Assembly: GCA_963758335.1 (NCBI GenBank)
Contig: CAVWVF010000004.1
Span: forward strand, 558,001-622,000
Source of the DNA: Roseiarcus sp963758335
GTDB lineage: Bacteria; Pseudomonadota; Alphaproteobacteria; Rhizobiales; Beijerinckiaceae
DNA length: 64,000 nt
Direction: 5' to 3'
The notes under the pieces are model-generated. The model saw only the letters and a list, made by a program, of their open reading frames with translations. It made no database searches and was not told the DNA's origin. A program made the translations under genes and the position numbers. This document shows, piece after piece, positions 54,843-64,000 of this stretch. Positions within the stretch are counted from its first letter, which is position 1; each line of letters begins with the position of its first letter.

Positions 54843-55283
54843 CTATTCCGCCGGCGTGGCGTGAGCGGTGGCCCGGTCGTCGACGGGAATGCTGGTCGGC
54901 GCCTCGCGGCGCAGGAACCGCCGGAACGCCATCCGCACGTCGCGGAACAACCGCACCCAGGCGTTGGGCTTCTTGAAGTGCGAAGCGAACTCGCGGTTCG
55001 TCTCCAGCGGAATCCAGTATTCGCTGCGCCACGTCTTGAACATCGAGACCAGTTCGTCGGTCTGTTCCGGCTTGACCGAGAGGCTCGCGCAGCCGCACAG
55101 CGCGTCGATCTGAACCCGTCCCATCTTGTCGAACTGGAACTGGTGACGGCTCGGCACGTGATGCAGCCAGCCGTGCTTGAACTCGAAGTCGTCGGGCTGG
55201 AAGCGAAGCGCCGAAATCATCGGCGAGACGTCCAGATAGCGGGCCGACGGCCCGGACGCGTATCGTAACTCGACGGCAGCCAT
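54843..55283 (-). CDS. Conserved hypothetical protein
   Basis: A 146-residue soluble protein starting MAAVELRYASGPSARYLDVS. It contains FEFKHGWLHHVPSRHQFQFD, VQIDALCGCASLSV (a Cys-Gly-Cys), LVSMFKTWRSEYW and KKPNAWVRLFRDVRMAFRRF. The layout suggests a folded domain of about 110 residues with a basic C-terminal helix. I do not know its function. It is followed by the FUSC gene in the same direction, 164 bp downstream of nothing else. Confidence 0.6.
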   Translation of the reverse strand: MAAVELRYASGPSARYLDVSPMISALRFQPDDFEFKHGWLHHVPSRHQFQFDKMGRVQIDALCGCASLSVKPEQTDELVSMFKTWRSEYWIPLETNREFASHFKKPNAWVRLFRDVRMAFRRFLRREAPTSIPVDDRATAHATPAE

Positions 55284-55447
55284 AGGTTTCTCCTCCGCCT
55301 GAAAACCCAGCCCACGTCTGAACGTCCTCGCCTCAGGTCGTGTTCCTCGACCCCGGCCGTCCAATAGTCAATTCTTGTGCCATGCGAGCTTGGCTTTTTT
55401 ATGCGACGCCGGTCGTCGCCAGCACGAAAAGCTGCGGATGAGACGCT

Positions 55448-57498
55448 CTATGGCTGGTCCGGCTCGATTTGGGCCGCGCGCCGATAGCGCTCGGCCGCGT
55501 CGATGACGGCGAGCGCGGCAGAAGCGATCGGACCGGACGGCGCCGGCGCGTCGTGCACGCCGGGCTTGGGCGCAAGCCGCGCCTGCAGCCATGCGCGGGT
55601 GGCCTCGTCCGCCGCGGGACCGCCGCTCCGCGCGTCGAGCTTGGCCGCCGAAAGCTCCGCCACGAGCCCGTGCGCCGCGATCAGCAGCCCCGCCATTTCG
55701 TCGAGCCCCTTCCTGGTCGCGGTCGGCTCGATGCTCATCCGCCCGGCCGAGTCCGAGAGCGCGGCCAGCGCCTCGATCATGTTCTTTCGCGCGAGCCGGT
55801 ATTCCTGAGGGGAGGCCTCGGGTCTCAGCGCAACGCCTGCGAAGGCCGCGAGTCGCGCCTGAAGACGCGTCGCGATGCCCGGCGCCTCGAAGAACTCCCA
55901 GTGCGGCCAGACATAGCTGAAGAGGTGGGCGATCGCCGCGCCGATCAGAGTGTCGGCGAGGCGCGCCAGAATTGGGGCTGGCAGCCCCGGCTGGACAAGG
56001 TGCAGCGACACCAGCGCGGTCACCGACGCGCCGACCGAGGTGAGCATATAATTCAGCCGGACGAAGCTGTGGGTGACAACAAGCGACAGCCGCTGCGCCG
56101 TAACCAGAGCGCCTGCCGGCAACCAGGCGACTGCGCCGGCGGCGAGGACGCAGCCGATCAACGTCCCGACCACCCGGTCGTCGCGCCGCTGCTTCGTCAG
56201 CCATAGTTCGCGCGCATGATCACCGAGATCGTCAGCAGGACCCAGTTGCCCTGCCCGGAATCTCCAAGGAGTTGAGCGACAATCGCTCCCGCCATCATCG
56301 CCAGCGCGAACCGCACGGAATAGCGCAGGACGGGGGAAGCGAAGGTGAAGTGCGGCCCGAGCACGGCGAGCGAATACGAGCGCTTCGGAATGAAGGCTGC
56401 TAGGTCGACGCCGCCGATCGCCGCTTCGGCCGTCTGGTCGTCCGAGAGCGCTGTCTCCAGCCTGCGGATATGTCCGAGCGCCACAACAAGACGCCGCGTC
56501 ACGGCGCCGAGCGCCTCAATGGCCTGCCGCTCGACAGGGCTGTGCTCGAGCTTCTCCGCCTCGCGCTCCAGGGCGTCGATGGCGAGCTGGTGGTCCGGCG
56601 GCAATGTCGGCCGTTCCGTCGTCAGGATTTCGAGGCTCAGATGATCGAGATCGAGCGCGCCCACGCGCAACGCCGCCCGGATATGCTTGAGCAGGGAAGC
56701 CGCAGCCGGCGCATCGCGGATAAGCGCGACGTCGCGTTGCGCGGCGACGAGCGCGTCGAAAGCGTCGAGCAGAATGCCGATCGTGGCTGCTAGGCGAAGG
56801 GTTTCCGAACCGCGCCGCGCGCGGTCGAGCAGCAGCGCCCGGGCCGATTGCAATTGTTCCGCCAGCGCCGCCTGCTGACGGATCGCCGCGCCGTAGGCCG
56901 TCTCCAGATTGGCGCCGGGGTCGAAGATCGCGGCGACCGCGCGCAGATAGACGGCCAATTCGCGGATCGATTCGCTCGCGACCGGCCGGCGGGCGCTCGC
57001 GTCGGTGATGACGGTGGCGAGGAGCGCGAAGGCGATGTAGGCGAGCCCTCCCATGGCGAACACCGCTTCGATGCGCATCGCGGTCGCAAAGGTTTCGCGA
57101 GGGAATCCGAGCACGAACACCATCGGGATCACAGCCTGCATGCCGACCGCGATCGCCCAGCGGCCCATCCCGGTGAGCATCCCCCCGGCGAAAGCGATCG
57201 CCCCGATCGTCAGGAGCGCGAGCGGCGCCCAGGGCAGGGCGACCTGGATCGCGGTTGTCGCGACCAGCGCGAGCGCGAAGCCGAAGCCCATCGTGCGCGC
57301 CTTCTGACGCCAGGGTGCGGGAAGGTCCGAGATGCTGGCGGAAATCGCGCCCAGCGTCGCCGGCTGGCCGGCCACGAAGCCCAGGATCGCCGACGCCGCC
57401 AGGGCGACCGCAATGACCCCGACGCCGACGGTGGCGCCGCTGACGATGTGCTGGCCCAGGAGCAGGCGCGTGAGGTCAGGCCTTCTCCAGCGGCGCAT
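55448..57498 (-). pseudogene. FUSC-family permease with one base missing
   Basis: A ~683-codon AaeB/FUSC-type efflux permease. The first block of membrane segments (HIVSGATVGVGVIAVALAAS, FAGGMLTGMGRWAIAVGMQA) is followed by a long helical cytoplasmic part. The second block (FTFASPVLRYSVRFALAMMA, WVLLTISVIMRANYG) follows. The frame then breaks at about 56200 (TATGGCTGACG where a C appears to be missing), and the rest (KQRRDDRVVGTLIGCVLAAG, onward) reads in another frame to 55448. As only one base is needed to restore the gene, a sequencing error is likely. Its start lies 12 bp after fdsD, so it may be part of that transcript. Confidence 0.75.
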
Positions 57499-57510
57499 GA
57501 AAAGACGACG

Positions 57511-57741
57511 TCAGTCTTGCGCGGCGCTCTTGAGCGCCTCGACCGCGCGAGCCGCCGTGGGGTTCAAGCCCGCCTGTCCGTTCTCCGCGAAGTCGACGAT
57601 CTCGCGGATCATCTTCGGCGTCCAGAAGCGTTTGAGATGCCTCGCGGCGCCGTTGGTCGCTTCATTCTCGGGCATGGCGGCGTAAAAATCACCGATCTGA
57701 TTGGCCATGCGCACGAGTTTGTCGATCTTGGCCGTCGTCAC
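57511..57741 (-). CDS. fdsD: Formate dehydrogenase delta subunit
   Basis: A 76-residue protein of the FdsD family (KLVRMANQIGDFYAAMPENE, LKRFWTPKMIREIVDFAENG). FdsD is required for formation of the active NAD-dependent molybdenum/tungsten formate dehydrogenase in Ralstonia and Rhodobacter-type systems. It overlaps the fdhD stop (ATGA). Confidence 0.9.
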   Translation of the reverse strand: MTTAKIDKLVRMANQIGDFYAAMPENEATNGAARHLKRFWTPKMIREIVDFAENGQAGLNPTAARAVEALKSAAQD

Positions 57742-58571
57742 GCCGCCAAACCTCCGCTTCGCTCGTCCGGGTCGCTCACGAAGCTCAACGCCTTGTCGGC
57801 CCGGGCGACGGCGATCACGGTGACGCCGTAGTCGCGCGCGCGCGCGAGGGCGAGCGAAGTCGGCGCGGAGACCGACACCAGCGTGCTCGCGCCGAAGATG
57901 GCGGCTTTCACCACCATCTCGAACGAACAGCGGCTGGTGATGACGAAGAAGCCGCTGTCGGGGCCGACGCCGGCGCGCCTCAGCGCTCCGATCGCCTTGT
58001 CGAGGGCATTATGCCGGCCGACATCCTCGCGCACCAGGACAATTCCCCCGTCGCGCGCCGACCACGCAGCGGCATGGACCGCGCGGGTCAGCGCGTTGAG
58101 CGGTTGGCGCTTCTCGAGCTCCGCTAGCGCGGATCCGATCGCCGCCGGCTCGATCGGCGGCGCGCGGTCGAGCGGACGCCTCGGCGACGGCATCTGCGAG
58201 AAATCCTCCACGCCGCACAGGCCGCAGCCGGTGCGGCCGCCGATCGCTCGTTTGCGCGCGAGATGGGCCTTTAGCTTCTCGCCGGTCAGCGTGATCGCAA
58301 CGCGCCAACCTTGTTCGGCCTCCTCGATCTCGAAAGCGCGAATGTCGTAGGGCCGCTCGACGACGCCTTCGGTGAGCAGGAACCCGTAAGCGAAATCCTC
58401 GAGGTCGCGCGGCGTCGCCATCATCACGACGAAAGGCGCGCCGCCGATGACGAGCTCGATCGGCGCCTCGACCGCGATCGCCCGCGCGCTCGAGGGCCCG
58501 ACCGCGCCGGCGTCATAGAAGAACGCGCGCGCCTCGACCTCGATCGAGGCCGCGCCGTCATTCGGCGGCAT
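57738..58571 (-). CDS. fdhD: Formate dehydrogenase accessory sulfurtransferase
   Basis: A 277-residue FdhD (FdsC in the fds operon naming). It supplies sulfur to the Mo/W-bisPGD cofactor before insertion into FdsA. The conserved Cys loop TGCGLCGVEDF, the motif LTRAVHAAAWSARDGGIVLV, and VGRHNALDKAIGALRRAG are all present. It overlaps the fdsA stop by 14 bp. Confidence 0.92.
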   Translation of the reverse strand: MPPNDGAASIEVEARAFFYDAGAVGPSSARAIAVEAPIELVIGGAPFVVMMATPRDLEDFAYGFLLTEGVVERPYDIRAFEIEEAEQGWRVAITLTGEKLKAHLARKRAIGGRTGCGLCGVEDFSQMPSPRRPLDRAPPIEPAAIGSALAELEKRQPLNALTRAVHAAAWSARDGGIVLVREDVGRHNALDKAIGALRRAGVGPDSGFFVITSRCSFEMVVKAAIFGASTLVSVSAPTSLALARARDYGVTVIAVARADKALSFVSDPDERSGGLAA

Positions 58572-61404
58572 GGGCCGGCGTCTCCCCGATCCGACGAAGG
58601 CTGATCGCCTCTTCCCGATCGCGGATCTGCCAGTCCGAAAGGTGGTTGGTGCGCCGGACCTGCACGGCGGTCACCTTGTATTCCGGGCAGTTGGTCGCCC
58701 AGTCGGAATTGTCGGTGGTCACCACATTGGCGCCGGTCACCGCGTGGTGGAAGGTCGTATAGACGACGCCCGGCTGCATGCGTTCGCTAATCCTGGCGCG
58801 GAGCGCGATCTCGCCCGTCCGGCTTTGCAAGGCGACGAGGTCGCCGTCGCGCACGCCGCGGCTCTCCGCGTCGAACGGATGGATTTCGAGCTCGTCCTCC
58901 TCATGCCAGACGTTGTTGCTGGTTCGGCGCGTCTGGGCCCCCACATTGTATTGCGACAGAATGCGGCCCGTCGTGAGGAGCAACGGGAAGCGAGGTCCGA
59001 CGCGCTCCTGCGTCGCGAGATATTCGGTCAGCATGAACTGACCCTTGCCCCGGACGAAGCGCTCGACATGCATGACGGGCGTGCCGGTCGGCGCTTGATC
59101 GTTGCACGGCCATTGGATCGAGCCGAGCTCGTCGAGCTTCGCATAGGACACGCCCTTGAAGGTTGGCGTCGTCGCTGCGATCTCGTCCATGATCTCGCTC
59201 GGGTGCGCGTAATGCATGGGCACGCCCATGGCGTTGGCGAGCGCGACCGTCGTCTCCCAGTCGGCCTTGCCGGCGAGCAACTCGATCGCCTTGCGCACGC
59301 GGCTGATGCGCCGCTCGGCGTTGGTGAAGGTGCCGTCCTTCTCCAGGAAGGAGGCGCCGGGCAGGAAGACGTGGGCGTAGCGCGCGGACTCGTTGAGGAA
59401 AATGTCCTGCACGATCACGCATTCCATGGCGCGCAGCCCGGCCGTGATGTGCCTCGTGTCGGGATCTGACTGGGCGATGTCCTCGCCCTGCAGGTAGAGC
59501 CCCTTGAACGCGCCGTCGATCGCTTCGTCCATCATGTTGGGGATGCGCAGGCCCGGCTCGTCGGCGAGCTTCACCCCCCACAGGCGCTCGAACACCTCGC
59601 GTGTCGCATCATCTGAGACGTGCCGATAGCCGGAGAACTCGTGCGGGAACGAGCCCATATCGCAGGAGCCCTGCACGTTGTTCTGGCCGCGTAGCGGGTT
59701 CACGCCGACGCCCTCGCGGCCGATATTGCCGGTCGCCATGGCGAGGTTGGCGATCGCCATCACCGCGGTCGACCCTTGAGCGTGCTCGGTGACGCCGAGG
59801 CCGTAATAGATCGCGCCGTTTCCGCCGGTGGCGTAGAGCCGGGCGGCCGCGCGCAACGCCTCGGGGTCGACGCCGGTTGCAGCGGCCGTCGCCTCCGGCG
59901 AGTGGCGGTCCTCGGCGACAAAGCGGGCCCAGGATTCGAAATTGGCCGGATCGCAGCGCTCGCGCACGAACGCCTCGTCGACGAGGCCCTCGGTGACGAC
60001 CACATGCGCCAGCGCGTTGAGGACGGCGACGTTGGTTCCGGGCCTCAGCGCCAGATGATAGCCGGCCTCGACATGCGGCGTTCTCACCAAATCGATGCGC
60101 CGGGGGTCGATGACGATGAGCCGCGCGCCCTGCCGCAGCCGCTTCTTCAAGCGCGAGGCGAACACCGGATGGGCGTCAGTGGGATTGGCGCCGATGACGA
60201 TGACGACATCGGACTTGTCGACCGACTTGAAATCCTGCGTGCCGGCCGACGTGCCGTAGGTATTGGCGAGCCCGAAGCCGGTCGGCGAATGGCAGACGCG
60301 CGCGCAGGTGTCGACGTTGTTGTTGCCGAACCCCATGCGCACGAGTTTTTGGACGACGAACACTTCCTCGTTGGTGCAGCGCGAGGACGAAATGGCTCCG
60401 ATCGAGTCGCGGCCGTACCGCGCCTGAATCCGCTTGAACTCACTCGCGGCGTAAGCGAGCGCCTCGTCCCACGACACCTCCCGCCACGGGTCCTCGATCC
60501 GCTTGCGGGTCATCGGCTTGAGCATGCGATCCCTGTGAGTCGCGTAGCCGTAGGCGAAGCGGCCCTTGACGCAGGAATGGCCTTCGTTGGCCTTGCCCGC
60601 CTTGTAGGGAACCATGCGAACGACCTCGTCGCCCTTGAGCTCCGCCTTGAAGGAGCAGCCGACGCCGCAATAGGCGCAGGTCGTGACCACCGTGCGCTCG
60701 GGCATTCCCATTTCGATGACCGACCTCTCGATCAGCGACCCCGTCGGACACGCCTGAACGCAAGCGCCGCAAGACACGCACTCGGACTGGAGGAATTCGA
60801 CTCCGCCCGGAGAGACTTTCGAATCGAAGCCGCGGCCGAGAATCGTCAGCGCGAAGGTCCCCTGCACCTCGTCGCAGGCGCGCACGCAGCGTGAGCAGAC
60901 GATGCATTTCGTCGGGTCGAAAATGAAATAGGGATTGGAGGCGTCGGTCGGAGCGTTCAAGTGATTGGCGCCGTCTTGCCCGTAGCGCGTGCCGGAGAGG
61001 CCCAGCCTCGCGGCTTGCGCCTGCAACTCGTTGCCGCCGTTGGCGCCGGAGGGGAGGTTGTCGAGCGGGTGGTCGGAAATGTAGAGCTCCATCACCCCGC
61101 GCCTGAGCCGCTCGAGCCGAGGCGTCTCGGTATGGACCACCATACCCTCTTCCGCCGGGGTCGTGCAGGAGGCCGGCGTTCCTTTGCGGCCCTCGATTTC
61201 GACGAGACACAGCCTGCAGGAGCCGAACGGCTCGAGATTGTCGGTCGCGCAGAGCTTGGGGATTGGATTGTCGATCAGCGCCGCGGCGGCCATCACCGAG
61301 GTTCCCGGCGGCACGCTGACCTTGCGGCCGTCGATGGTCAGGGTCACGGTCGGAGCGCCGGCGCGAATGGGGGTGCCGACGTCGAGTTCTTGCAAGAGCG
61401 TCAT
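58558..61404 (-). CDS. fdsA: NAD-dependent formate dehydrogenase alpha subunit
   Basis: A 948-residue catalytic subunit. The N-terminus has a [2Fe-2S] domain (PFGSCRLCLVEIEGRKGTP) and the following His-rich NuoG-type cluster (YISDHPLDNLP). Two [4Fe-4S] motifs (CIVCSRCVRACDEVQG, CVSCGACVQACPTGSL) are followed by the Mo/W-bisPGD domain, with its own [4Fe-4S] motif (CAYCGVGCSFK). The Cys ligand to the metal is in NVDTCARVCHSPTG, and the C-terminal cofactor domain includes YTTFHHAVTGANVVT. The start MTLLQELDVGTP is chosen. It uses Cys and not selenocysteine. In methylotroph-like metabolism it makes NADH from formate. Confidence 0.93.
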   Translation of the reverse strand: MTLLQELDVGTPIRAGAPTVTLTIDGRKVSVPPGTSVMAAAALIDNPIPKLCATDNLEPFGSCRLCLVEIEGRKGTPASCTTPAEEGMVVHTETPRLERLRRGVMELYISDHPLDNLPSGANGGNELQAQAARLGLSGTRYGQDGANHLNAPTDASNPYFIFDPTKCIVCSRCVRACDEVQGTFALTILGRGFDSKVSPGGVEFLQSECVSCGACVQACPTGSLIERSVIEMGMPERTVVTTCAYCGVGCSFKAELKGDEVVRMVPYKAGKANEGHSCVKGRFAYGYATHRDRMLKPMTRKRIEDPWREVSWDEALAYAASEFKRIQARYGRDSIGAISSSRCTNEEVFVVQKLVRMGFGNNNVDTCARVCHSPTGFGLANTYGTSAGTQDFKSVDKSDVVIVIGANPTDAHPVFASRLKKRLRQGARLIVIDPRRIDLVRTPHVEAGYHLALRPGTNVAVLNALAHVVVTEGLVDEAFVRERCDPANFESWARFVAEDRHSPEATAAATGVDPEALRAAARLYATGGNGAIYYGLGVTEHAQGSTAVMAIANLAMATGNIGREGVGVNPLRGQNNVQGSCDMGSFPHEFSGYRHVSDDATREVFERLWGVKLADEPGLRIPNMMDEAIDGAFKGLYLQGEDIAQSDPDTRHITAGLRAMECVIVQDIFLNESARYAHVFLPGASFLEKDGTFTNAERRISRVRKAIELLAGKADWETTVALANAMGVPMHYAHPSEIMDEIAATTPTFKGVSYAKLDELGSIQWPCNDQAPTGTPVMHVERFVRGKGQFMLTEYLATQERVGPRFPLLLTTGRILSQYNVGAQTRRTSNNVWHEEDELEIHPFDAESRGVRDGDLVALQSRTGEIALRARISERMQPGVVYTTFHHAVTGANVVTTDNSDWATNCPEYKVTAVQVRRTNHLSDWQIRDREEAISLRRIGETPAHAAE

Positions 61405-61412
61405 GGGAACTC

Positions 61413-62969
61413 CTATTCCGCCGCGGCGCGCCCGGGCGCCTTGGCGAAGTCTTCGCTGAAATGGTCGAGGGCGCTGAGGACGGGCAGGGGCGTGAGCCCG
61501 CCGAGCGCGCAGAGCGAGCCGTCGGTCAACACCTCGCAAAGATCGCGCAAAAGTTCGACGTTCTTTTGGCGGTCCTGACCGGCGAGGATCCGGTCGACCG
61601 TTTCGGCGCCGCGGATCGACCCGATGCGGCAGGGGGTGCACTTGCCGCAGCTCTCCTTGGCGCAGAAGTGGAAGGCGAAACGCACCTGGCGCGCCATATC
61701 GACGGTGTCGTCGAAGACGACCAGCCCGCCGTGGCCGAGCATGCCCTTGGCCGCGATCATCGATTCATAATCGAGCGGCGTGTCGAACAGGCTCTCGGGG
61801 AAATAGGCGCCGAGCGGCCCGCCGACCTGGACCGCGCGGATCGGACGCCCGGAGCGGGTTCCGCCGCCGAAGCCCTCGACAAGCTCGCGGATCGTCGCGC
61901 CGAAGGCGAGTTCGATCAGCCCGCCATAGCGGACGTTCCCCGCGAGCTGGAAGGGCTGCGAGCCGAGCGATCGTCCGACGCCGTAGTCCGCGTAGGACTT
62001 CGCCCCATGCTCGAGGATCCACGGGACCGAGGCGAAGCTCAGCACGTTGTTGATGACCGTCGGCTTGCCGAACAAGCCCGAGATCGCAGGCAGCGGAGGC
62101 TTGGCCCGCACCTGCCCCCTCTTGCCCTCGAGGCTCTCGAGAAGCGACGTCTCCTCGCCGCAGATATAGGCGCCCGCGCCGAGCCGGGCCTCGATGTCGA
62201 AGGCGTGCGACGAACCGAGCACGGACAGGCCGAGCAGCCCGCCGGCCCGCGCCCGTTCGATCGCGCGCGAAAAGACGTCGAAAGCGTGCGGGTATTCGGA
62301 GCGGATGTAGACATAGCCCATCGTCGCGCCGACCGCGACGGCGGCGATCGCCATGCCTTCGATCAGCAGGAAGGGGTCGCCTTCCATCAGCATGCGGTCG
62401 GCGAATGTGCCGCTGTCGCCCTCGTCGGCGTTGCAGACGACGTATTTCTGGTCGGCCGCGGTCGCGGCGACCGTGCGCCATTTGACGCCTGTCGGAAAGC
62501 CGGCCCCTCCCCGGCCGCGCAGCCCCGAGGCCACGACCTCCTCCACGGTCGGTTGGGGGCCGATTCCGAGCGCGCGCTCGAGGCCCTTGAGCCCGCCGTG
62601 GCGCCGGTAGTCGTCGAGCGAAAGCGGGTCGATCACGCCGCAGCGCGCGAAAACGAGGCGCTGCTGCCTGGCGAGAAAGGGAATCTCCTCCATCCGGCCG
62701 AGCGCCTTCGGATGGTCGCGGCCAGCCAAAAACCCGGCGTCGAACAGCGAGGCAGCGTCCTCCGTCGTCAGAGGTCCGTAACCGACGCGGCCTTCCGGCG
62801 TCTCGACTTCGACGACCGGCTCCAGCCAGAAGAGGCCGCGGGAGCCGGTGCGCACGAACAAGAGCTCGAGGCCGCGAACGCGCGCCTCGCGCGCCAGAGC
62901 CGCGGCCACCGCGTCCGCCCCGACGGAGAGTGCGGAGGAGTCGGAAGGAACGAAAACTCGCGCGCTCAT
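61413..62969 (-). CDS. fdsB: NAD-dependent formate dehydrogenase beta subunit
   Basis: A 518-residue NuoF-like subunit holding FMN and the NAD-binding site (GRGGAGFPTGVKWRTVAA, VCNADEGDSGTFADRML) and a [4Fe-4S] cluster (ESCGKCTPCRIGS). The N-terminal ~120 residues resemble the NuoE-like/thioredoxin-fold part of FdsB. The start MSARVFVPSDSSA lies 5 bp after fdsG. It passes electrons from FdsA to NAD. Confidence 0.92.
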   Translation of the reverse strand: MSARVFVPSDSSALSVGADAVAAALAREARVRGLELLFVRTGSRGLFWLEPVVEVETPEGRVGYGPLTTEDAASLFDAGFLAGRDHPKALGRMEEIPFLARQQRLVFARCGVIDPLSLDDYRRHGGLKGLERALGIGPQPTVEEVVASGLRGRGGAGFPTGVKWRTVAATAADQKYVVCNADEGDSGTFADRMLMEGDPFLLIEGMAIAAVAVGATMGYVYIRSEYPHAFDVFSRAIERARAGGLLGLSVLGSSHAFDIEARLGAGAYICGEETSLLESLEGKRGQVRAKPPLPAISGLFGKPTVINNVLSFASVPWILEHGAKSYADYGVGRSLGSQPFQLAGNVRYGGLIELAFGATIRELVEGFGGGTRSGRPIRAVQVGGPLGAYFPESLFDTPLDYESMIAAKGMLGHGGLVVFDDTVDMARQVRFAFHFCAKESCGKCTPCRIGSIRGAETVDRILAGQDRQKNVELLRDLCEVLTDGSLCALGGLTPLPVLSALDHFSEDFAKAPGRAAAE

Positions 62970-62974
62970 CGGGT

Positions 62975-63457
62975 TCACTGGGTTTGACGCTTCGCGCTGG
63001 CCACGATCGCGTCGAGCCGGTCGCGGTCGAGTCGTCCGACCGGCTCGGTGTCGAGTAGCGCGGCGGGTGAAAGGGCGCAATTGCCGAGGCAATATACGGT
63101 CTCGACGTGGAGTCCCTCGCCCGCTTGGGCATCGTCCGGGACAATCCCGTGGCGACTGGCGAGATGGGCGACGAGGTCTTCGCAGCCCATCGCCTGACAC
63201 AACTTTGCCCGGCACATCTTCAGCACCCGACCGTCGACCGGGCTGCGCCGGAAATCATGATAAAAGCTGACCACGCCGAGGGCCTCGGCCTTGGAGATGT
63301 TGAGAGCGTCCGCGAGCAGCGCGACGGCGGCGTCGTCGATATAGCCGAACTGACGCTGGAGATCGTGCAGGATCGGCAGCGCCGCTCCCGGCGTCGACCG
63401 CCTGCGGCCGATCAACTCCCGTGCAAACTCAATGTCGAACGCCGGTCTTGCGGTCAT
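62975..63457 (-). CDS. fdsG: NAD-dependent formate dehydrogenase gamma subunit
   Basis: A 160-residue NuoE-like [2Fe-2S] subunit. The cluster ligands are Cys in VLKMCRAKLCQAMGCEDLVA and VYCLGNCALSP. The helical region ALNISKAEALGVVSFYHDFR is typical. The start MTARPAFDIEFARELIG follows GGGAGGATCC. It is the first gene of the fdsGBA-fdhD-fdsD operon. Confidence 0.92.
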   Translation of the reverse strand: MTARPAFDIEFARELIGRRRSTPGAALPILHDLQRQFGYIDDAAVALLADALNISKAEALGVVSFYHDFRRSPVDGRVLKMCRAKLCQAMGCEDLVAHLASRHGIVPDDAQAGEGLHVETVYCLGNCALSPAALLDTEPVGRLDRDRLDAIVASAKRQTQ

Positions 63458-63492
63458 CGTGGATCCTCCCGAGAACGCCCCGTATATGCACC

Positions 63493-63510
63493 TGCCGGAA
63501 TGCTCCGGCA
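63493..63510. promoter_or_regulatory. Perfect palindrome upstream of fdsG
   Basis: TGCCGGA-ATGC-TCCGGCA, a 7-bp inverted repeat with a four-base spacer, lies 36 bp before the fdsG start. It could be an operator for the LysR-type regulator encoded just upstream, or a weak terminator for that gene. There is no T-run on the minus strand. Confidence 0.5.
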
Positions 63511-63543
63511 AATTGAACGTTCGGAAGCCCCGATAGGATCCCT

Positions 63544-63905
63544 CTATCGCCTCAATTCCGGCCCCCGGTTTGGCGGCTCGATCAGGGCCGCGATGTCGGT
63601 CGGCCATTTCATCGCGAGGAGATTGCGGGCGAGGGGCGAGGGGGGCTCGCGTTCGCTCATCACGAGGCCGATCGTGCGGCTCGCCGTCGGTTCGACGAGG
63701 TCGATCGCTCGCGTTCCCTGCGGAACGCCGAAGAAGCGCAGGAGCTGGCGCGGCACGATCGCCGACCATTGGCCAGCGGCCACGTGCGATACGAGATTGA
63801 AGATCGAATTCGTCTCCACCGCCGGGTTGGGCCTTGCTCCGACCGAGCGGAATATGCCTTCGATGATGCGGCGATTCTGCATGTCCGGCGTCAGCAGATC
63901 CTATG
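63544..63905 (-). pseudogene. LysR-family regulator, C-terminal part
   Basis: The minus strand reads the second half of a LysR substrate-binding domain: DLLTPDMQNRRIIEGIFR, NSIFNLVSHVAAGQWSAIVP, LLRFFGVPQGTRAIDLVEPT. A stop codon occurs in frame just upstream at about 63905, so the HTH and first half are missing, with the flank beyond unrelated. In Ralstonia the fds operon is regulated by the LysR protein FdsR. This fragment may be the remains of such a gene, but a direct link is not shown. Confidence 0.6.
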
Positions 63906-63966
63906 CGGGTGGACGGCGGCCGGACCCTTGGTAGGCTGATCTTCCACACCAGCATGGAGGCAACCG

Positions 63967-64000
63967 ATGCATTTAATCACCTCCGCGACCGTTGTCGCGA
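63967..64000 (+). CDS. Start of a gene running out of the window
   Basis: ATG at 63967 is preceded by GGAGG with good spacing and begins MHLITSATVVA. Too little is visible to identify it. The 60 bases upstream have no obvious promoter. Confidence 0.35.
   Translation, partial: MHLITSATVVA

Noticed and set aside
58558..61404. Selenocysteine in FdsA
   Set aside because: The metal ligand position is an ordinary Cys codon and no in-frame TGA with a SECIS-like hairpin is seen.
61461..62987. Plus-strand 508-codon frame
   Set aside because: Complement of fdsB, whose cofactor motifs are unambiguous.

Overview
The window is GC-rich chromosomal DNA whose gene content points to a Hyphomicrobiales (Rhizobiales)-type alphaproteobacterium, perhaps of the Beijerinckiaceae/Methylocystaceae kind. 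The evidence is nifB next to nifA, a class I PHA synthase, a soluble NAD-linked formate dehydrogenase operon (fdsGBA-fdhD-fdsD), the rhizobial-style rhamnose locus (rhaR-T-P-Q-S-U-K divergent from rhaD-I) and several insertion-sequence families common in that order. The family-level placement is inference; no rRNA or tRNA is present to test it.

The window splits into two very different halves. From 1 to about 42.9 kb nearly every metabolic gene is damaged by single-base indels, internal deletions or local inversions, and is separated by insertion-sequence and intron remains. In order: a broken catabolic cluster (SDR, two Gfo/Idh/MocA dehydrogenases, amidohydrolase, RidA, ABC ATPase; 0.5-5.2 kb); copy 1 of a Tn7/TniA-like end element with iterated ~20-bp repeats; a CoA-transferase fragment and an intact 2-methylfumaryl-CoA isomerase-like gene; IS1595, IS6 and IS110 remnants around a DUF899 gene; a damaged phytochelatin synthase; a truncated amine oxidase; nifB with a clear sigma-54 promoter and NifA site; an internally deleted nifA; copy 2 of the end element and a MITE-like element; a broken adenylate cyclase; pieces of a Tn3 transposase, RNase P RNA, a DUF2840 gene and a RecD-like helicase; a truncated group II intron; a SHOCT protein; a tyrosine recombinase with a scrambled IS91 transposase; a FUSC permease; an ISL3 fragment; a P4-type integrase; a TIR-FGE fusion protein; a Gly-rich secreted protein; phaC behind an FNR/FixK-type box; ilvE; and IS66-like and IS1595 elements.

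From 43 to 64 kb the sequence is compact and almost intact. L-rhamnose enters by an ABC importer (RhaS-P-Q-T), is epimerised by a mutarotase, isomerised (RhaI), phosphorylated (RhaK) and cleaved/oxidised by the bifunctional RhaD, under a DeoR-type repressor (RhaR) with three repeated motifs in the divergent promoter. A formate dehydrogenase operon follows, preceded by the C-terminal piece of a LysR regulator and followed by a FUSC permease with one base missing.

No CRISPR array or complete prophage was seen. The candidates most worth a second look are the TIR-FGE fusion beside an integrase, the paired Tn7/TniA-like end elements, and the scrambled genes, which are either a real rearrangement signature or a mis-assembly.
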